Notes: generated by a model from the sequence alone, not told the origin. A stretch of 64,000 nt of DNA from CAVZBW01 sp963778465 (GCA_963778465.1 CAVZUK010000003.1:1922001-1986000); one strand, 5' to 3'. Counted from the stretch's first letter, positions 1 through 9,889 are shown. A program made the numbers and translations.

Positions 1-85
1 CATCGACAACGCCGTCCGGATCGCCTACGAGCTGCACCAACGCGGGTTGGTCGACGATATCGCCCACGCGGTGGCCGCCGGCTGA
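1..85 (+). CDS. plsX: C-terminal end of probable phosphate acyltransferase PlsX (partial)
   Basis: Only the last 27 codons and the stop are in the window; the reading frame enters from the left edge. The peptide (ends LVDDIAHAVAAG) has the Ala-rich helical character of a PlsX C-terminus but is too short to identify alone. The call rests mainly on order: plsX-acpP-rnc-mutM-smc-ftsY is a classic actinobacterial arrangement and the next five genes match it. PlsX makes acyl-phosphate from acyl-ACP for phospholipid synthesis, which fits the adjacent acyl carrier protein. Confidence 0.55.
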   Translation, partial: IDNAVRIAYELHQRGLVDDIAHAVAAG

Positions 86-142
86 GCCCTGCCGTCGGGG
101 GGAGCTCGCCCGCCGGCGCTCCGAATGGGGACGCTCGCCCGG

Positions 143-148
143 TACCCT
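143..148 (+). promoter_or_regulatory. candidate -10 element upstream of acpP
   Basis: TACCCT fits the TANNNT form seen ahead of many genes here. It lies about 85 bp before the acpP GTG, which has its own Shine-Dalgarno (GGCAGGAG), so this would be a leadered promoter. No convincing -35 is visible. Confidence 0.3.
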
Positions 149-233
149 GCGGATATCATCACCAGCGTTTCCCGCCCGTCCTCGGGGGACCGGTGGGGGC
201 GGGGGCCAGAAAGACGAGAGGGCAGGAGCCACA

Positions 234-530
234 GTGCCTGCAGAGACCCATACCGATAGGGGCCCGTTGGACCGGCAGGGGGTCTATGACCTCGTCCGGG
301 ACCAGCTGGCGGACATCTTGGAGATCGATCCTTCGACGATCTCGGAGAGCTCGTCGTTCGTCGAGGACCTCGACGCCGACTCCCTCGCCCTGATAGAGCT
401 GGTCGAGGCCCTCGAAGAGGAGATCGGAGAACGCTCGGTCGGCTTCCGGATCGAGGACGAGGACCTCGAAGACCTCCGCACGGTGCGAGATGCCGTCGAC
501 TACGTCGTGGCCCGGCTCGACGCCGACTGA
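234..530 (+). CDS. acpP: acyl carrier protein
   Basis: 98 aa, acidic, with the phosphopantetheine attachment motif DLDADSLALIE; Ser50 is the carrier serine. It carries growing acyl chains in cytoplasmic type II fatty acid synthesis. The GTG start is preceded by GGCAGGAG at good spacing; the first ~15 residues extend beyond a minimal ACP. It lies between plsX and rnc, a standard arrangement. The rnc frame opens inside its 3' end, so the two are probably translationally coupled. Confidence 0.93.
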   Translation: MPAETHTDRGPLDRQGVYDLVRDQLADILEIDPSTISESSSFVEDLDADSLALIELVEALEEEIGERSVGFRIEDEDLEDLRTVRDAVDYVVARLDAD

Positions 531-1257
531 TCCCTCTTCCGACGACCCGGGCGCCACGGTCCCGGTCTCGTCCGCCGAGGATCCCGGGCTCCTCGCCGAG
601 CGCCTCGGTTACGGCTTCGAGGACCTCGGCCTCTTGCGGCAGGCGCTGTCGCACCGCAGCTGGTGCGGGGAGCAGGGGCAGCCCGAGTCCAACGAGCGGC
701 TCGAGTTCCTCGGTGACGCCGTGCTCGGGCTGGTCGTCGCCGAGCACTCCTACGCCGCCTTCCCCGGACTTCCCGAGGGCCAGTTGGCCAAGATCCGCTC
801 CGCAGTGGTGAACGCCCGGATCCTGGCCGAGATCGCCAACGAGCTGAGCCTCGGCGACAACCTCATGCTGGGCCGGGGCGAGGAGGCGTCGGGCGGCCGG
901 ACCAAGGTCTCCATCCTGGCCGACGCCATGGAGGCCGTCATCGGAGCGGTCTACCTCGACGGGGGCTGGGCCCCCGCCCGCTCGCTCGTGCTGCGCCTGC
1001 TCGAGCAGCGCATCGCCGAGGTCGCCGACGCCCCGGACGGGTTCGATCACAAGAGCAGGCTCCAAGAGCTCACCGTGCATCGCGGCGCCGGTCAGCCCCG
1101 GTACGTCCTGCAAGGCTCGGGGCCGGACCACGAGCGCCGGTACCGCGCAGAGGTCCTGGTCGGGGGGGTCCGATACGGGATCGGGGAAGGGACGTCGAAG
1201 AAGGATGCCGAGCAGAACGCCGCACGCCAGGCCTACGAGGCCTTGCAGAGCGGTTAG
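490..1257 (+). CDS. rnc: ribonuclease III
   Basis: 255 aa. The RNase III domain carries the signature NERLEFLGD (about residues 68-76) and the second catalytic acidic pair in DAMEAVIGAVYLDGG (Asp145, Glu148). A double-stranded RNA-binding domain follows from about residue 180, ending in the KKDAEQNAARQAYEAL helix. It cleaves dsRNA in rRNA maturation and RNA turnover. The only usual start codon in frame is the ATG at 490, which overlaps acpP by 41 bp; the domain itself begins about 30 residues later, so the first residues are a non-conserved tail. Confidence 0.94.
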   Translation: MPSTTSWPGSTPTDPSSDDPGATVPVSSAEDPGLLAERLGYGFEDLGLLRQALSHRSWCGEQGQPESNERLEFLGDAVLGLVVAEHSYAAFPGLPEGQLAKIRSAVVNARILAEIANELSLGDNLMLGRGEEASGGRTKVSILADAMEAVIGAVYLDGGWAPARSLVLRLLEQRIAEVADAPDGFDHKSRLQELTVHRGAGQPRYVLQGSGPDHERRYRAEVLVGGVRYGIGEGTSKKDAEQNAARQAYEALQSG

Positions 1258-1328
1258 GGGTCACGCGGCGAGAGGCGTCGAGCACCGGTCGTCCCCGTCG
1301 CCACGGACTGCACAGATGGGGGGACGCG

Positions 1329-2228
1329 GTGCCTGAATTGCCAGAGGTGGAGACGCTCCGCCAGGACCTGGGCCGCGAGGTCGTCGGGCGCAAGATCAAG
1401 TCGGTCTCGGTGACCAACGGACGCTCGGTGCGACGGCACGCCAACCCGAGGCAATTCCGGTCCCTGCTCGAGGGCCGCACCATCCGGTCGGTCAACCGCC
1501 TCGGCAAGTACCTGCTGATCGGCCTGGACAGCGGCAACACCCTCGTCGTCCACCTGGGCATGAGCGGGCAACTGCTGCGCGTCCGCAACATTCGGGACCC
1601 CAAGCCCAAGCACACCCACGTGGCGGTGGTCTTCTCGCAGGGCGGTGGCCTCTACTACGTCGACCCGAGGACCTTCGGGGAGCTCTTCATCTCGGTGCCG
1701 CCGGAGGACGGCCCGGGACCCGCGACAAGGTCCTCGGCCACGCTCGGGACCGGCGACGGAGCGGCCCTGCGCCGAGCCGTGCCCGAGCTCTCGCACCTCG
1801 GGTTCGACCCCGTGGAGGACGTCATGAGCTGGGACCGTTTCGGGGCCCTGCTGCGGAGCCGCAAGGTCGGCCTCAAGGCGTTGCTCATGGACCAGGAGTT
1901 CGTGGCGGGAATCGGCAACCTCTACTCCGACGAGATCCTCTTCTCGGCCGGCCTCCGCTACGACCGCTCGTCCAACTCGCTCTCCTCGACCGAGATCCGA
2001 CGGCTCTATCGGGCGATGGTCGAGACGCTCGGCGACGCCATCAAGCACCGAGGCTCGACGTTGGCCGACGAGCAGTACCGCGACCTCTTCGGCGAGGTCG
2101 GCGGGTACCAGGGACAGCACCTGGTCTACGACCGGGAGCACCAGCCGTGCCCGAGGTGTCGCAATCCGCTGGTCCGGGTCAAGTGGGGCGGTCGCTCGAC
2201 GTTCTTCTGCGAGCACTGCCAGGTCTGA
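1329..2228 (+). CDS. mutM: formamidopyrimidine-DNA glycosylase (Fpg/MutM)
   Basis: 299 aa. It begins M-P-E-L-P-E-V, giving the catalytic N-terminal Pro2 (Schiff base) and Glu3. Lys60 lies in RLGKYLL, the helix-two-turn-helix region has the GIGNLYSDE motif, and a C-terminal zinc finger uses Cys274, Cys277, Cys294 and Cys297. It removes oxidised purines such as 8-oxoguanine and nicks the abasic site. The GTG start is fixed by the need for Pro at position 2. Its place between rnc and smc is the usual actinobacterial one. Confidence 0.95.
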   Translation: MPELPEVETLRQDLGREVVGRKIKSVSVTNGRSVRRHANPRQFRSLLEGRTIRSVNRLGKYLLIGLDSGNTLVVHLGMSGQLLRVRNIRDPKPKHTHVAVVFSQGGGLYYVDPRTFGELFISVPPEDGPGPATRSSATLGTGDGAALRRAVPELSHLGFDPVEDVMSWDRFGALLRSRKVGLKALLMDQEFVAGIGNLYSDEILFSAGLRYDRSSNSLSSTEIRRLYRAMVETLGDAIKHRGSTLADEQYRDLFGEVGGYQGQHLVYDREHQPCPRCRNPLVRVKWGGRSTFFCEHCQV

Positions 2229-2358
2229 CGCCCCGATGGCGGACCCCGATGGGGACCTCGAGGCGACGGGCCGCGAGCTGGTTGATCGGGCGTGCGGCGG
2301 CACCTGACCACGCCCTTTTTCGCCCGAAACGGTCCCCGGAGTCGGGGGGTCCGGTTGG

Positions 2359-2364
2359 TAGGGT
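2359..2364 (+). promoter_or_regulatory. -10 element of smc (leaderless type)
   Basis: TAGGGT ends 7 nt before the smc GTG at 2372, so transcription would begin at or beside the start codon. It lies in the 143-bp gap after mutM, which otherwise shows no gene. Confidence 0.45.
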
Positions 2365-2371
2365 GCCTCGA

Positions 2372-5300
2372 GTGTTCCTCCGATCGCTGACGATGAAGGG
2401 GTTCAAGTCGTTCGCCGACACGACGGTCCTCGAATTCGAGACCGGCATCACCGTCGTCGTGGGCCCGAACGGCAGCGGGAAGTCCAACGTCGTCGACGCG
2501 ACCACGTGGGTCCTCGGAGCCCAGGGGCCGCGGGCCCTGCGCTCGCAAAAGATGGAGGACGTGATCTTCGCGGGCACCTCGTCGCGTCCCGCTCTCGGCC
2601 GCGCCGAGGTCTCGCTCACCATCGACAACACCTCGGGTCGGCTGCCCGTCGACATGGCCGAGGTCACCATCACCCGCACCTTGTTCCGCTCGGGAGAGAG
2701 CGAGTACGCGATCAACGGCACGCCGTGCCGGCTGCTCGACGTCCAAGAGCTCCTCTCCGACTCGGGCGTCGGCCGCCAGCAGCACATGATCATCGGACAG
2801 GGCCAGCTGGACTCGGTGCTGAGCAACCGGCCCGAGGACCGGCGGGCGGTCGTGGAGGAGGCCGCGGGGGTCCTGAAGCACCGCCGGCGCCGCGAACGCG
2901 CCGAGCGGCGGCTCGCCACGACCCAGGAGAACCTCGACCGCCTGGGCGACCTCGTGAGGGAGGTACGGCGCCAGGTGCGGCCCCTCGAGCGCCAGGCCGC
3001 CGCCGCCCGCTCGGCCGCAGCCCTGGCCGAGGAGCTCCAGACGATCCGCCTGTACCTCGCCGGGCGCGAGCTCAAGCACCTGGCCAAGCGCCACGGATCG
3101 ATCGGCCAGGAACGCTCCCAGATCTCGGGCGCCGAGCGCGAGCTTCAGCAGCGGCTCTCGGTGCTCGACGAGGAGGCCTCGGCGGCGACGGCACGCCTCT
3201 CGTCTGAGCGCGAGGGCGACCTGGCGGCGACCGTGGCCAGGGTCCAGGGCCTCGTCGAGCGCAGCAGGGGCACCCTCGGCGTCCTGCGGGAGCGGTCCCA
3301 CGGTCTGCGCGGCGCACTCGACGCGGCGGCGGACGTCGACGTCGTGTCGACGCTCGAGGCCGAGGCGGCCCGGCTGGCGGCGGACCTGGTCGGTGCGCAG
3401 GAGGACGAGAGCGCGCTCGGCGAGGAGCGGCGCACCCTCGACCTCTCGGGGACGCAGTTGGACGAGGAGGCTCGTGAGCGCCTGGGCGCCCTGGGTCCCG
3501 GGGTGGACCCCCGGGACGCCGACGAGGCGCTGGCACGGGCCGAGGATCGTGCAGTCATGCTGCGAAAGACGTTGGAACAGGACGCCCGCGTGGCGGCCCA
3601 GCGCGAGGCCCGCCGCGACGCCCTCGGCCGTCGGGAGGGCGAGTTTCGGCACACCGCCGCCCGGCTCGAGCAGCGGGTCGGCGAGGCGGAGCAGGAGCAA
3701 CGCCGACTGGAGGAGCACCTCGGCGGTGCCGCCGCGACCGCTCAGGCGGCGGCCGAGGCGTTGTCGGAGGCGACCACCCTCGCCGAGGCCGCCAACAAGG
3801 AGCGCTACCGCAGCGCCGCCCGGGCCGAGGCGCTCCACCGGGCGCTGGACGAGCTGCGCAACCGGCCGGGCCGCAAGGCGTTGGCGGGATCGCTCGGCGT
3901 GGTCGGCGCCTTGGCCGACCTCGTGACGGTGGACCCCGGCTGGGAGGCGGCGTTCGAGGCGGCGGTCCTCGGTGCGGAGGGTGCCGTCGTGGTGGAGAGC
4001 GAGCGCGCCGCCCGCGATGCGGTCGCCGTGCTCGATGGCAGCAGGGTGAGCGGCGACGTGCTCGCCCTGCCCGCCCCGGATCGGCCCGTGCCGCCGCGCG
4101 ATCTCCGGGCAGGCACGGGCGGAGCCCGGCTCGGGGCCGCCGAGCCGGTACGTCCCCATGTCCGGGCGACCCCCGGTCCCGGCGCCACGGGCCTCGAGCG
4201 TTTGCTGGACCGCCTGCTCGGCCGCGTGGTCTGCGCCGCCCGATGGGACGACGCGATCGAACTGGTCTCGCGGGAGCCCGGCCTGGTGGTCGTGACGCGA
4301 TCGGGGGACCGCTTCTCGCTCGACGGTTGGAAGGTCCGGCGGGGAACGGCGATCGTGACGGCGTCGGCCGTCGAGGCGGCGGACGCCCGGGCGCGGGAGG
4401 AGGAGGCCCGGGCGGTGGCCGCCGGGCGCCGCCGGGCGGAGACCGAGAGCGCCCGAGAGCGAGCCCGCCGGGCCCTGGCCGACGACCAACGAGCGGCCGA
4501 CCGCCACCGCGGGGTGGTCTCGGGCGCCCGGGCGGAGCACGCCAGGGTCCTCGAGTCGATCGCTGCGGTGCGCGGGGACCTCGAGACCATCGACGAGGAG
4601 ACGGTGGCGGCCGAATCGGAGGCGAAGACCCCCTCCGACGATCTCACGCAGCTCGAGGGATCGCTCCCGGGCCTGCGCCAGCGGGCCGAGGCCGCGCACC
4701 GCACCCGGCGGGCGATGGACGTCGTGCGCGGCGAGCTCGACGAGCGGCGCCGCGTGCTCGGGGACGCCCGGAGAGGGCTGGAGGTCCGTGCGGCCTCCCT
4801 GGAGGAGCGGCGTCGGGTGCTGACCAAGCGCCGGGACGAGGTCGAGCGTCGCCTTGCGGGGCATGCGGAGGAGCGGCGATTGGCCGAGAGCCGCCGAGCA
4901 CGGCTCGAGCGGGACCTGGCGGTGGTGCGTAGCCTCGAGGAGCTCGTGGCGGCATCGCTCGAGCGGCTCGGCGAGGTGCACCGGCGGATCAGCGGCGCCT
5001 ACCGGGAGCAGGTCGCTGCGGCCCGCGCCGGCGGGGAACGGCTCGACGCCCTACACAGGGAGCGGACGCGGACCGAGCGCCAGCTCGACGAGCTGAGAGA
5101 CCGGGGGGGCAAGCTCGACCTCGAGCTGGCCGAGGTCTCGATGCGCGCCACCTCGCTGACCGAGACGGTCGAGCGCGAGCTCGCGAGCAGTCCGGAGCAG
5201 GCGGTCGAGGTACCGTGCCCGGACGTGCCCGAGGGCTCCTCGCCGGAGGCCCGTGCCCAGGAGCTGACCAGCAAGCTGGCCTCGATCGGACCGGTCAACC

Positions 5301-6070
5301 CGCTGGCACTGGAGGAGCTGAGCGAGCTCGAGGCCCGGGCGGCAGAGCTCGAGGGCCAGGTGCAGGACGTGAAGACGGCCCGGCGCGACCTGCAGCAGGT
5401 CGTCCGCCACCTCGACCAGGAGATCACCGAGTCCTTCACCTCGGCCATGGCGGACGTGAACGAGCACTTCTCGACCCTCGCCGCGACGCTCTTCCCGGGA
5501 GGGACCGGCCGGCTGGTGCTGACCGATCCCGAGAACCCCCTCGAGACCGGGATCGACATCGAGGTCCGACCGGCAGGGCGCAACCTCCGCCGCGTCTCCC
5601 TGTTCTCGGGCGGCGAGCGATCCCTCGTGGCCCTCGCGTTCCTCTTCGCCGTCTTCCGCAGCCGGCCGTCGCCCTTCTACCTGATGGACGAGGTGGAGGC
5701 CGCCCTGGACGACGTCAACCTGCATCGATTCCTGGACCTGCTCCGGGAGTTCCGCGGGGACGCCCAGCTCATCATCGTGAGCCACCAGAAGCGCACGATG
5801 GAGATGGCGGACGCGCTCTACGGCGTGACCATGGTGCCGGGGGGCTCGTCGCAGGTGGTGAGCCAGAAGGTCGAGTCGACCACACCGGCCTCGACCGGGC
5901 CGGCGGCTGCGGCGACGACTGCGGCGACGACTGCGGCGACGACAGGGCCGGGACCGAGCGACGAGGCTGCCGGGGGGGACACACCGCTCGAGACGGCCGC
6001 CTCCGAGCAGAGCGTGAACGGCGTGAACGGCGAGGACCACTCGGACGTTGGGCTGATCGCCGCGCATTAG
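2372..6070 (+). CDS. smc: chromosome segregation protein SMC
   Basis: 1232 aa. The N-terminal ABC half has Walker A GPNGSGKS (residues 31-38). Long Arg/Glu/Ala-rich coiled coils flank a hinge at about residues 500-665 (begins RKALAGSLGVVGALADLV). The C-terminal half has the signature FSGGERSL (about 1078) and Walker B FYLMDEVEAALDD (about 1102). It condenses and segregates the chromosome. I chose GTG 2372 because the protein then begins V-F-L-R-S-L-T-M-K-G-F-K like other SMCs; the frame stays open upstream but without homology. An unusual ~65-residue tail rich in Ala/Thr, encoded by short GC-rich repeats, follows the ATPase head. Confidence 0.95.
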   Translation: MFLRSLTMKGFKSFADTTVLEFETGITVVVGPNGSGKSNVVDATTWVLGAQGPRALRSQKMEDVIFAGTSSRPALGRAEVSLTIDNTSGRLPVDMAEVTITRTLFRSGESEYAINGTPCRLLDVQELLSDSGVGRQQHMIIGQGQLDSVLSNRPEDRRAVVEEAAGVLKHRRRRERAERRLATTQENLDRLGDLVREVRRQVRPLERQAAAARSAAALAEELQTIRLYLAGRELKHLAKRHGSIGQERSQISGAERELQQRLSVLDEEASAATARLSSEREGDLAATVARVQGLVERSRGTLGVLRERSHGLRGALDAAADVDVVSTLEAEAARLAADLVGAQEDESALGEERRTLDLSGTQLDEEARERLGALGPGVDPRDADEALARAEDRAVMLRKTLEQDARVAAQREARRDALGRREGEFRHTAARLEQRVGEAEQEQRRLEEHLGGAAATAQAAAEALSEATTLAEAANKERYRSAARAEALHRALDELRNRPGRKALAGSLGVVGALADLVTVDPGWEAAFEAAVLGAEGAVVVESERAARDAVAVLDGSRVSGDVLALPAPDRPVPPRDLRAGTGGARLGAAEPVRPHVRATPGPGATGLERLLDRLLGRVVCAARWDDAIELVSREPGLVVVTRSGDRFSLDGWKVRRGTAIVTASAVEAADARAREEEARAVAAGRRRAETESARERARRALADDQRAADRHRGVVSGARAEHARVLESIAAVRGDLETIDEETVAAESEAKTPSDDLTQLEGSLPGLRQRAEAAHRTRRAMDVVRGELDERRRVLGDARRGLEVRAASLEERRRVLTKRRDEVERRLAGHAEERRLAESRRARLERDLAVVRSLEELVAASLERLGEVHRRISGAYREQVAAARAGGERLDALHRERTRTERQLDELRDRGGKLDLELAEVSMRATSLTETVERELASSPEQAVEVPCPDVPEGSSPEARAQELTSKLASIGPVNPLALEELSELEARAAELEGQVQDVKTARRDLQQVVRHLDQEITESFTSAMADVNEHFSTLAATLFPGGTGRLVLTDPENPLETGIDIEVRPAGRNLRRVSLFSGGERSLVALAFLFAVFRSRPSPFYLMDEVEAALDDVNLHRFLDLLREFRGDAQLIIVSHQKRTMEMADALYGVTMVPGGSSQVVSQKVESTTPASTGPAAAATTAATTAATTGPGPSDEAAGGDTPLETAASEQSVNGVNGEDHSDVGLIAAH

Positions 6071-6082
6071 GCTCGGGCGCCC

Positions 6083-7399
6083 ATGATCGCGCTCTGGATC
6101 GTTCTCGCCATCGTGGTGGTGGCGGCCCTCGCCGTATCGGTCACCGTCGGCGTCCGACGCCGGCGGAGCCACCCGGGTCCCCAGGCCGCCGTCGAGGCCC
6201 CGCCTCGCAGGCCTCCGGCACCTCCGGGTCGGCCGGCGGCGCCCCCGGCCAAGCCCCGGGCACCGCCGCGCACCCCCGCACCGGCTGCGCCGTCCTCCGC
6301 TCCCGCCACACCGGAGACGGGCGTGGCCGAGCCGACCGTCGCCGAGGAAGCCCTCGAGGTCGAGGAGCCCGCCGAGGCGCCGGCGGCTCCACCGAGGTTC
6401 CGCGACCGCCTGGGCAAGACCCGCGGTCTGCTCGCCGGCTACCTCGGGTCCATCCGGGGTCGGGCGGTGATCGACGATTCGACGTGGGAGGAGCTCGAGG
6501 AGGCCCTCATCCGGGCCGATGTCGGGGTGGCGACGACGACGGCCATGCTCAACGACCTCCAGGACCGGGTCTCGGACAAGTCGATCCGCGACTCCGACGG
6601 CGTGCTCCGGGCACTGCGCGAGGACCTGCTCGATGCGCTGATCCGCGCCCCGGAGGCTTCGGGCGACGGTGCCGCTGCCGCCAACGGTGCCGCCACCGAC
6701 GGCGCCACGGACGGGGCGGGTGGCACGGACGGGACGGCTGGCCCCGACGGCACCTTCGACCGGACGCTCCATTTCGACGGCGATCCGGGGTCGACCAACG
6801 TCTGGCTGTTCGTCGGGGTGAACGGCGTCGGGAAGACCACGACGGTCGGCAAGCTCGCCCGGCTCGAGCGGCGCAACGGCCGCTCGGTGCTCCTGGCGGC
6901 AGGGGACACCTTTCGGGCTGCCGCGGGCGAGCAGCTCGCCCAGTGGGCCGAGCGGGCCGACTCGGAGATCGTGAGGGGGGCCGAGGGTGGCGATCCGAGC
7001 GCCGTGGTCTTCGACGCGGTCCAGCGGGCCTCGGCGAGGGGGAACGACCTCGTACTCGCCGACACCGCCGGCCGGCTCCACACCAAGGTCAACCTGGTCG
7101 AGGAGCTCAAGAAGATCCGCCGGGTCGCCGATCGACCCCCGGGCAAGGTCACCGAGGTGCTTCTCGTGCTCGACGCCACGACGGGGCAGAACGCGCTGAC
7201 CCAGGCCCGGCAGTTCACCGACGCCGTCGGCGTCACCGGCGTCGTGCTGACCAAGCTCGACGGGACGGCCAAGGGTGGGGTGGTCGTCGCGATCCAGCGC
7301 GAGCTCGGCGTGCCGGTCAAGCTGGTCGGCCTCGGCGAGGGACCCGACGACCTCGTCCCCTTCGATCCCGAGGACTTCGTCGAGGCCCTGCTCGGCTGA
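6083..7399 (+). CDS. ftsY: signal recognition particle receptor FtsY
   Basis: 438 aa. Residues 2-24 form a hydrophobic membrane segment followed by RRRR, then a Pro/Ala-rich linker to about residue 120. The N and G domains follow, with the P-loop GVNGVGKTTT near residue 246 and DTAGRLH near 327. It is the GTPase docking partner of SRP at the inner membrane. An Ala/Gly/Asp/Thr-rich insert (about residues 195-225) between N and G domains is unusual. It starts 12 bp after smc and is followed by ffh, its SRP partner. Confidence 0.94.
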   Translation: MIALWIVLAIVVVAALAVSVTVGVRRRRSHPGPQAAVEAPPRRPPAPPGRPAAPPAKPRAPPRTPAPAAPSSAPATPETGVAEPTVAEEALEVEEPAEAPAAPPRFRDRLGKTRGLLAGYLGSIRGRAVIDDSTWEELEEALIRADVGVATTTAMLNDLQDRVSDKSIRDSDGVLRALREDLLDALIRAPEASGDGAAAANGAATDGATDGAGGTDGTAGPDGTFDRTLHFDGDPGSTNVWLFVGVNGVGKTTTVGKLARLERRNGRSVLLAAGDTFRAAAGEQLAQWAERADSEIVRGAEGGDPSAVVFDAVQRASARGNDLVLADTAGRLHTKVNLVEELKKIRRVADRPPGKVTEVLLVLDATTGQNALTQARQFTDAVGVTGVVLTKLDGTAKGGVVVAIQRELGVPVKLVGLGEGPDDLVPFDPEDFVEALLG

Positions 7400-7444
7400 C
7401 CATGATCTCGAACCTGTGCGGGTTCGGGCCTGATTCCGGTCCGG

Positions 7445-7450
7445 TAGCCT
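7445..7450 (+). promoter_or_regulatory. -10 element of ffh (leaderless type)
   Basis: TAGCCT ends 10 nt before the ffh ATG at 7461, and no Shine-Dalgarno sequence is present in the 61-bp gap after ftsY. Confidence 0.4.
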
Positions 7451-7460
7451 GACGTGCTGG

Positions 7461-9098
7461 ATGTTTGACACACTCTCCGATCGGCTCGAGCGCATCGCCG
7501 GGCGCCTTCGCGGCCGTGGGCGGCTGAGCGAGGCGGACGTCGACGCGGCACTCCGCGAGATCCGCACGGCACTCCTCGAGGCGGACGTCGAGCTGGGCGT
7601 GGCCCGGCACTTCGTGGACCGGATCCGGGAGCGCTGCACGGGAGAGGCCCTGGCTCGGAGCCTCACCCCCGGCCAGCAGGTGATCAAGGCCGTCCACGAA
7701 GAGTTGATCGAGGTGCTGGGCGGCGAGACCCTTCGTCTGACCTATGCACCGCGGCCGCCCACCGTCGTCCTGCTGGCGGGCCTCCAGGGATCGGGGAAGA
7801 CCACCACGGCGGCCAAGCTCGCCCAGTGGTGGAGGCAGCAGGGGCGCAACCCGCTGCTCGTGGGGGCCGACCTGCAGCGTCCCGCGGCCGTCGAGCAGCT
7901 GCGGGTCCTCGGCGAGCAGGCCGGGGTGCAGGTGTTCAGCGAGCCCACCGACCCGGTGTCGGTCGCCGAGCACGGGCTGGAGGAGGCTCGCCGGCTCGGC
8001 CGGGACGTGCTGATCGTCGACACGGCGGGCCGGCTCGCCATCGACCAGGAGCTGATGGAGGAGGTCCGTCGGATCTCCGAGGGGGTGGAGCCCCACTACA
8101 CCTTCCTCGTGGTCGACGCGATGACGGGCCAGGACGCCGTCGCGACCGCGTCGGCCTTCCACGAGACGCTCGAGCTCGACGGGGTGATCCTCACCAAGCT
8201 CGACGGCGACGCACGGGGCGGGGCGGCGCTCTCCGTCAAGGAGGTGGTCGGCCGTCCGATCGCCTTCGCCTCGACCGGGGAACGGCTGGCCGACTTCGAC
8301 ATCTTCCATCCGGACCGCATGGCCGACCGCATCCTCGGGATGGGCGACGTGCTGAGCCTGATCGAGCAGGCGGAGCGGTCCATGGACCACGACGCCGTCA
8401 CCAAGACGGCAGACCGCCTGCTCGAGGGCCGGTTCAGCCTGGAGGACTTCCTCGAGCAGCTGCAGCAGATCAAGCGCCTGGGGTCCCTGTCGGGCATCAT
8501 GCGCCTCCTGCCCGGCGTCTCCAAGGAGGTCCGGCAAGCGGCGGGGCAGATCGACGATCGAGAGGTGGCCAGGGTCGAGGCGATCGTGCGCTCGATGACT
8601 CCCGCCGAGCGCGACGAACCGGCCCTTATCGACGGGTCGCGGCGCCAGCGGATCGCCCGGGGGAGCGGCACCACCACCCAGGACGTCAACCATCTCCTCC
8701 GCCAGTTCAAGGAGATGCAGAAGATGCTCAAGGGTGGCGGCCCGATGGCCGCCATGGCGGGCATGGGCGGTGGGGGCGCCGGGGGCGGCGGACGGCTCGG
8801 CGGGCTGCTCGGAGGGGGCCGCGGGGCTCCCGGGCTCCCGGGTCTGAAGGGTCTCCCGGCCGGGGCGGGTGGCGCTGCCGGGGGGGACCTGGCCAAGCTC
8901 CTCGGGGACGGGGCGTCGGGCGGCCAGGGCTTGGGCGGCGCCGGCCTGTCCGGCGCCGGCCTGTCCGGATCGGGCCTCGGGTCCGGCAGTGGGCTCGGAG
9001 GGGGGAGGAGCGGCTCGTCCAAGGCGGCGAGCGCGAGCCGGGGGAACAAGAAGAAGAAAAAGAAGGGCGGGCGCGTGACGCCCCCCAAGGGCAGGTAG
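7461..9098 (+). CDS. ffh: signal recognition particle protein Ffh
   Basis: 545 aa. N domain, then G domain with P-loop [10 protein letters not shown] (about 107-116), DTAGRL and [13 protein letters not shown], then a Met-rich M domain (about 300-440) that binds 4.5S RNA and signal peptides. The last ~100 residues are a Gly/Ala/Leu-rich low-complexity tail ending in a Lys-rich cluster, longer than in typical Ffh. Start at the ATG giving [12 protein letters not shown], the usual Ffh beginning. It works with FtsY, encoded just upstream. Confidence 0.95.
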   Translation: MFDTLSDRLERIAGRLRGRGRLSEADVDAALREIRTALLEADVELGVARHFVDRIRERCTGEALARSLTPGQQVIKAVHEELIEVLGGETLRLTYAPRPPTVVLLAGLQGSGKTTTAAKLAQWWRQQGRNPLLVGADLQRPAAVEQLRVLGEQAGVQVFSEPTDPVSVAEHGLEEARRLGRDVLIVDTAGRLAIDQELMEEVRRISEGVEPHYTFLVVDAMTGQDAVATASAFHETLELDGVILTKLDGDARGGAALSVKEVVGRPIAFASTGERLADFDIFHPDRMADRILGMGDVLSLIEQAERSMDHDAVTKTADRLLEGRFSLEDFLEQLQQIKRLGSLSGIMRLLPGVSKEVRQAAGQIDDREVARVEAIVRSMTPAERDEPALIDGSRRQRIARGSGTTTQDVNHLLRQFKEMQKMLKGGGPMAAMAGMGGGGAGGGGRLGGLLGGGRGAPGLPGLKGLPAGAGGAAGGDLAKLLGDGASGGQGLGGAGLSGAGLSGSGLGSGSGLGGGRSGSSKAASASRGNKKKKKKGGRVTPPKGR

Positions 9099-9119
9099 AT
9101 CGGGTCCTCCGGTGCTGGT

Positions 9120-9147
9120 CCCGGCGGTTGGGCAAACTCCCGCCGGG
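9120..9147 (+). terminator. inverted repeat between ffh and rpsP
   Basis: Perfect 8-bp arms, CCCGGCGG (9120-9127) and CCGCCGGG (9140-9147), with a 12-nt loop, 22 nt after the ffh stop. There is no T-run, so it may be a terminator of the tailless type common in high-GC bacteria, or an attenuator ahead of rpsP. Confidence 0.35.
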
Positions 9148-9193
9148 AATCCTGCGAGAATGGACGCTCTACCGACATGGAGGAATTGGGTCT

Positions 9194-9478
9194 GTGGCAG
9201 TGAAGCTCCGCCTCGTGCGGATGGGCAAGAAGAAGCAGCCGACGTACCGCGTCGTGGCGGCCGACAGCCGTTCCCCCCGCGACGGCCGGTTCCTGGAGAT
9301 CGTGGGCACCTACGCCCCGAGAGGACGCTCCACGAGCGAGCCGGATGCCGTGGTGACCATCGACAACGAGAAGGCCATCCGCTGGCTGCGCCAGGGTGCC
9401 CAGCCGACCGACCGCGTCGAGAAGCTCCTGCGCACCTCGGGAGCCTGGGACGAGTTCACGGGGACGGCGGGCCGGTGA
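9194..9478 (+). CDS. rpsP: 30S ribosomal protein S16
   Basis: 94 aa, beginning [20 protein letters not shown], with the S16 features [15 protein letters not shown] and GTYAP. It is a primary 16S rRNA-binding protein of the small subunit. The GTG start has GGAGG 10 nt upstream. It overlaps the khpA start by 4 nt and heads the conserved rpsP-khpA-rimM-trmD-rplS order. Confidence 0.96.
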   Translation: MAVKLRLVRMGKKKQPTYRVVAADSRSPRDGRFLEIVGTYAPRGRSTSEPDAVVTIDNEKAIRWLRQGAQPTDRVEKLLRTSGAWDEFTGTAGR

Positions 9479-9822
9479 GCGAGGAGCTCGAGGCCCAGGA
9501 GGGCTACGTCTCGGGCGACGTCAACACGTCGTTGGCCGAGCCCGGCGACTTCGACGACATGGAGGGCAACCGGGTCGACGGCGGTACGCCGGTCGCCGTG
9601 CTGACCTATCTCGCTCGCAGCCTGGCGAGCGACCCCGACGCCGTCGTGGTCAAGTCGGAGCAGTCCGGCGGGACGACGCGCCTCAGCCTCCACGTCGCCC
9701 CCGAGGACATGGGCCGGGTGATCGGCCGCCGGGGCCGGACGGCCCAGGCCATCCGGACGCTCGTGGGCGCGGCAGGGGCCCGCGATGGCGTGCACACCTC
9801 GGTCGACATCGTCGACCAGTAG
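9475..9822 (+). CDS. khpA: KH-domain RNA-binding protein KhpA
   Basis: 115 aa. The single KH domain has its GXXG loop at GRRG (residues 84-87) in [13 protein letters not shown]. KhpA binds RNA and, with KhpB, affects cell growth and division in Gram-positives. The family is usually ~75-80 aa; this one has an extra acidic N-terminus of ~38 residues. The GTG start overlaps the rpsP stop (GTGA), which supports translation from there. Its location between rpsP and rimM is standard. Confidence 0.9.
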   Translation: MSEELEAQEGYVSGDVNTSLAEPGDFDDMEGNRVDGGTPVAVLTYLARSLASDPDAVVVKSEQSGGTTRLSLHVAPEDMGRVIGRRGRTAQAIRTLVGAAGARDGVHTSVDIVDQ

Positions 9823-9889
9823 TGATCTGGTGGCGTCGCCCGACCCCGGCGGCGTCCAAGGCTGCTCGGCCCCCGGGCCCCCGAGGCCC

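Noticed and set aside
2126..4981. Very long antisense open frame (951 codons) opposite smc
   Set aside because: Antisense frames stay open for long stretches in GC-rich coding DNA; the sequence is Arg/Gly/Pro/Ala-rich with no domain, while the + strand encodes clear SMC motifs.
5051..7687. Long - strand frame opposite smc, ftsY and ffh
   Set aside because: Same composition artefact; the three + strand genes are unambiguous.
9099..9193. Riboswitch or S16 autoregulatory leader before rpsP
   Set aside because: Only a simple 8-bp inverted repeat is visible, best explained as a terminator after ffh; no known motif is recognisable.
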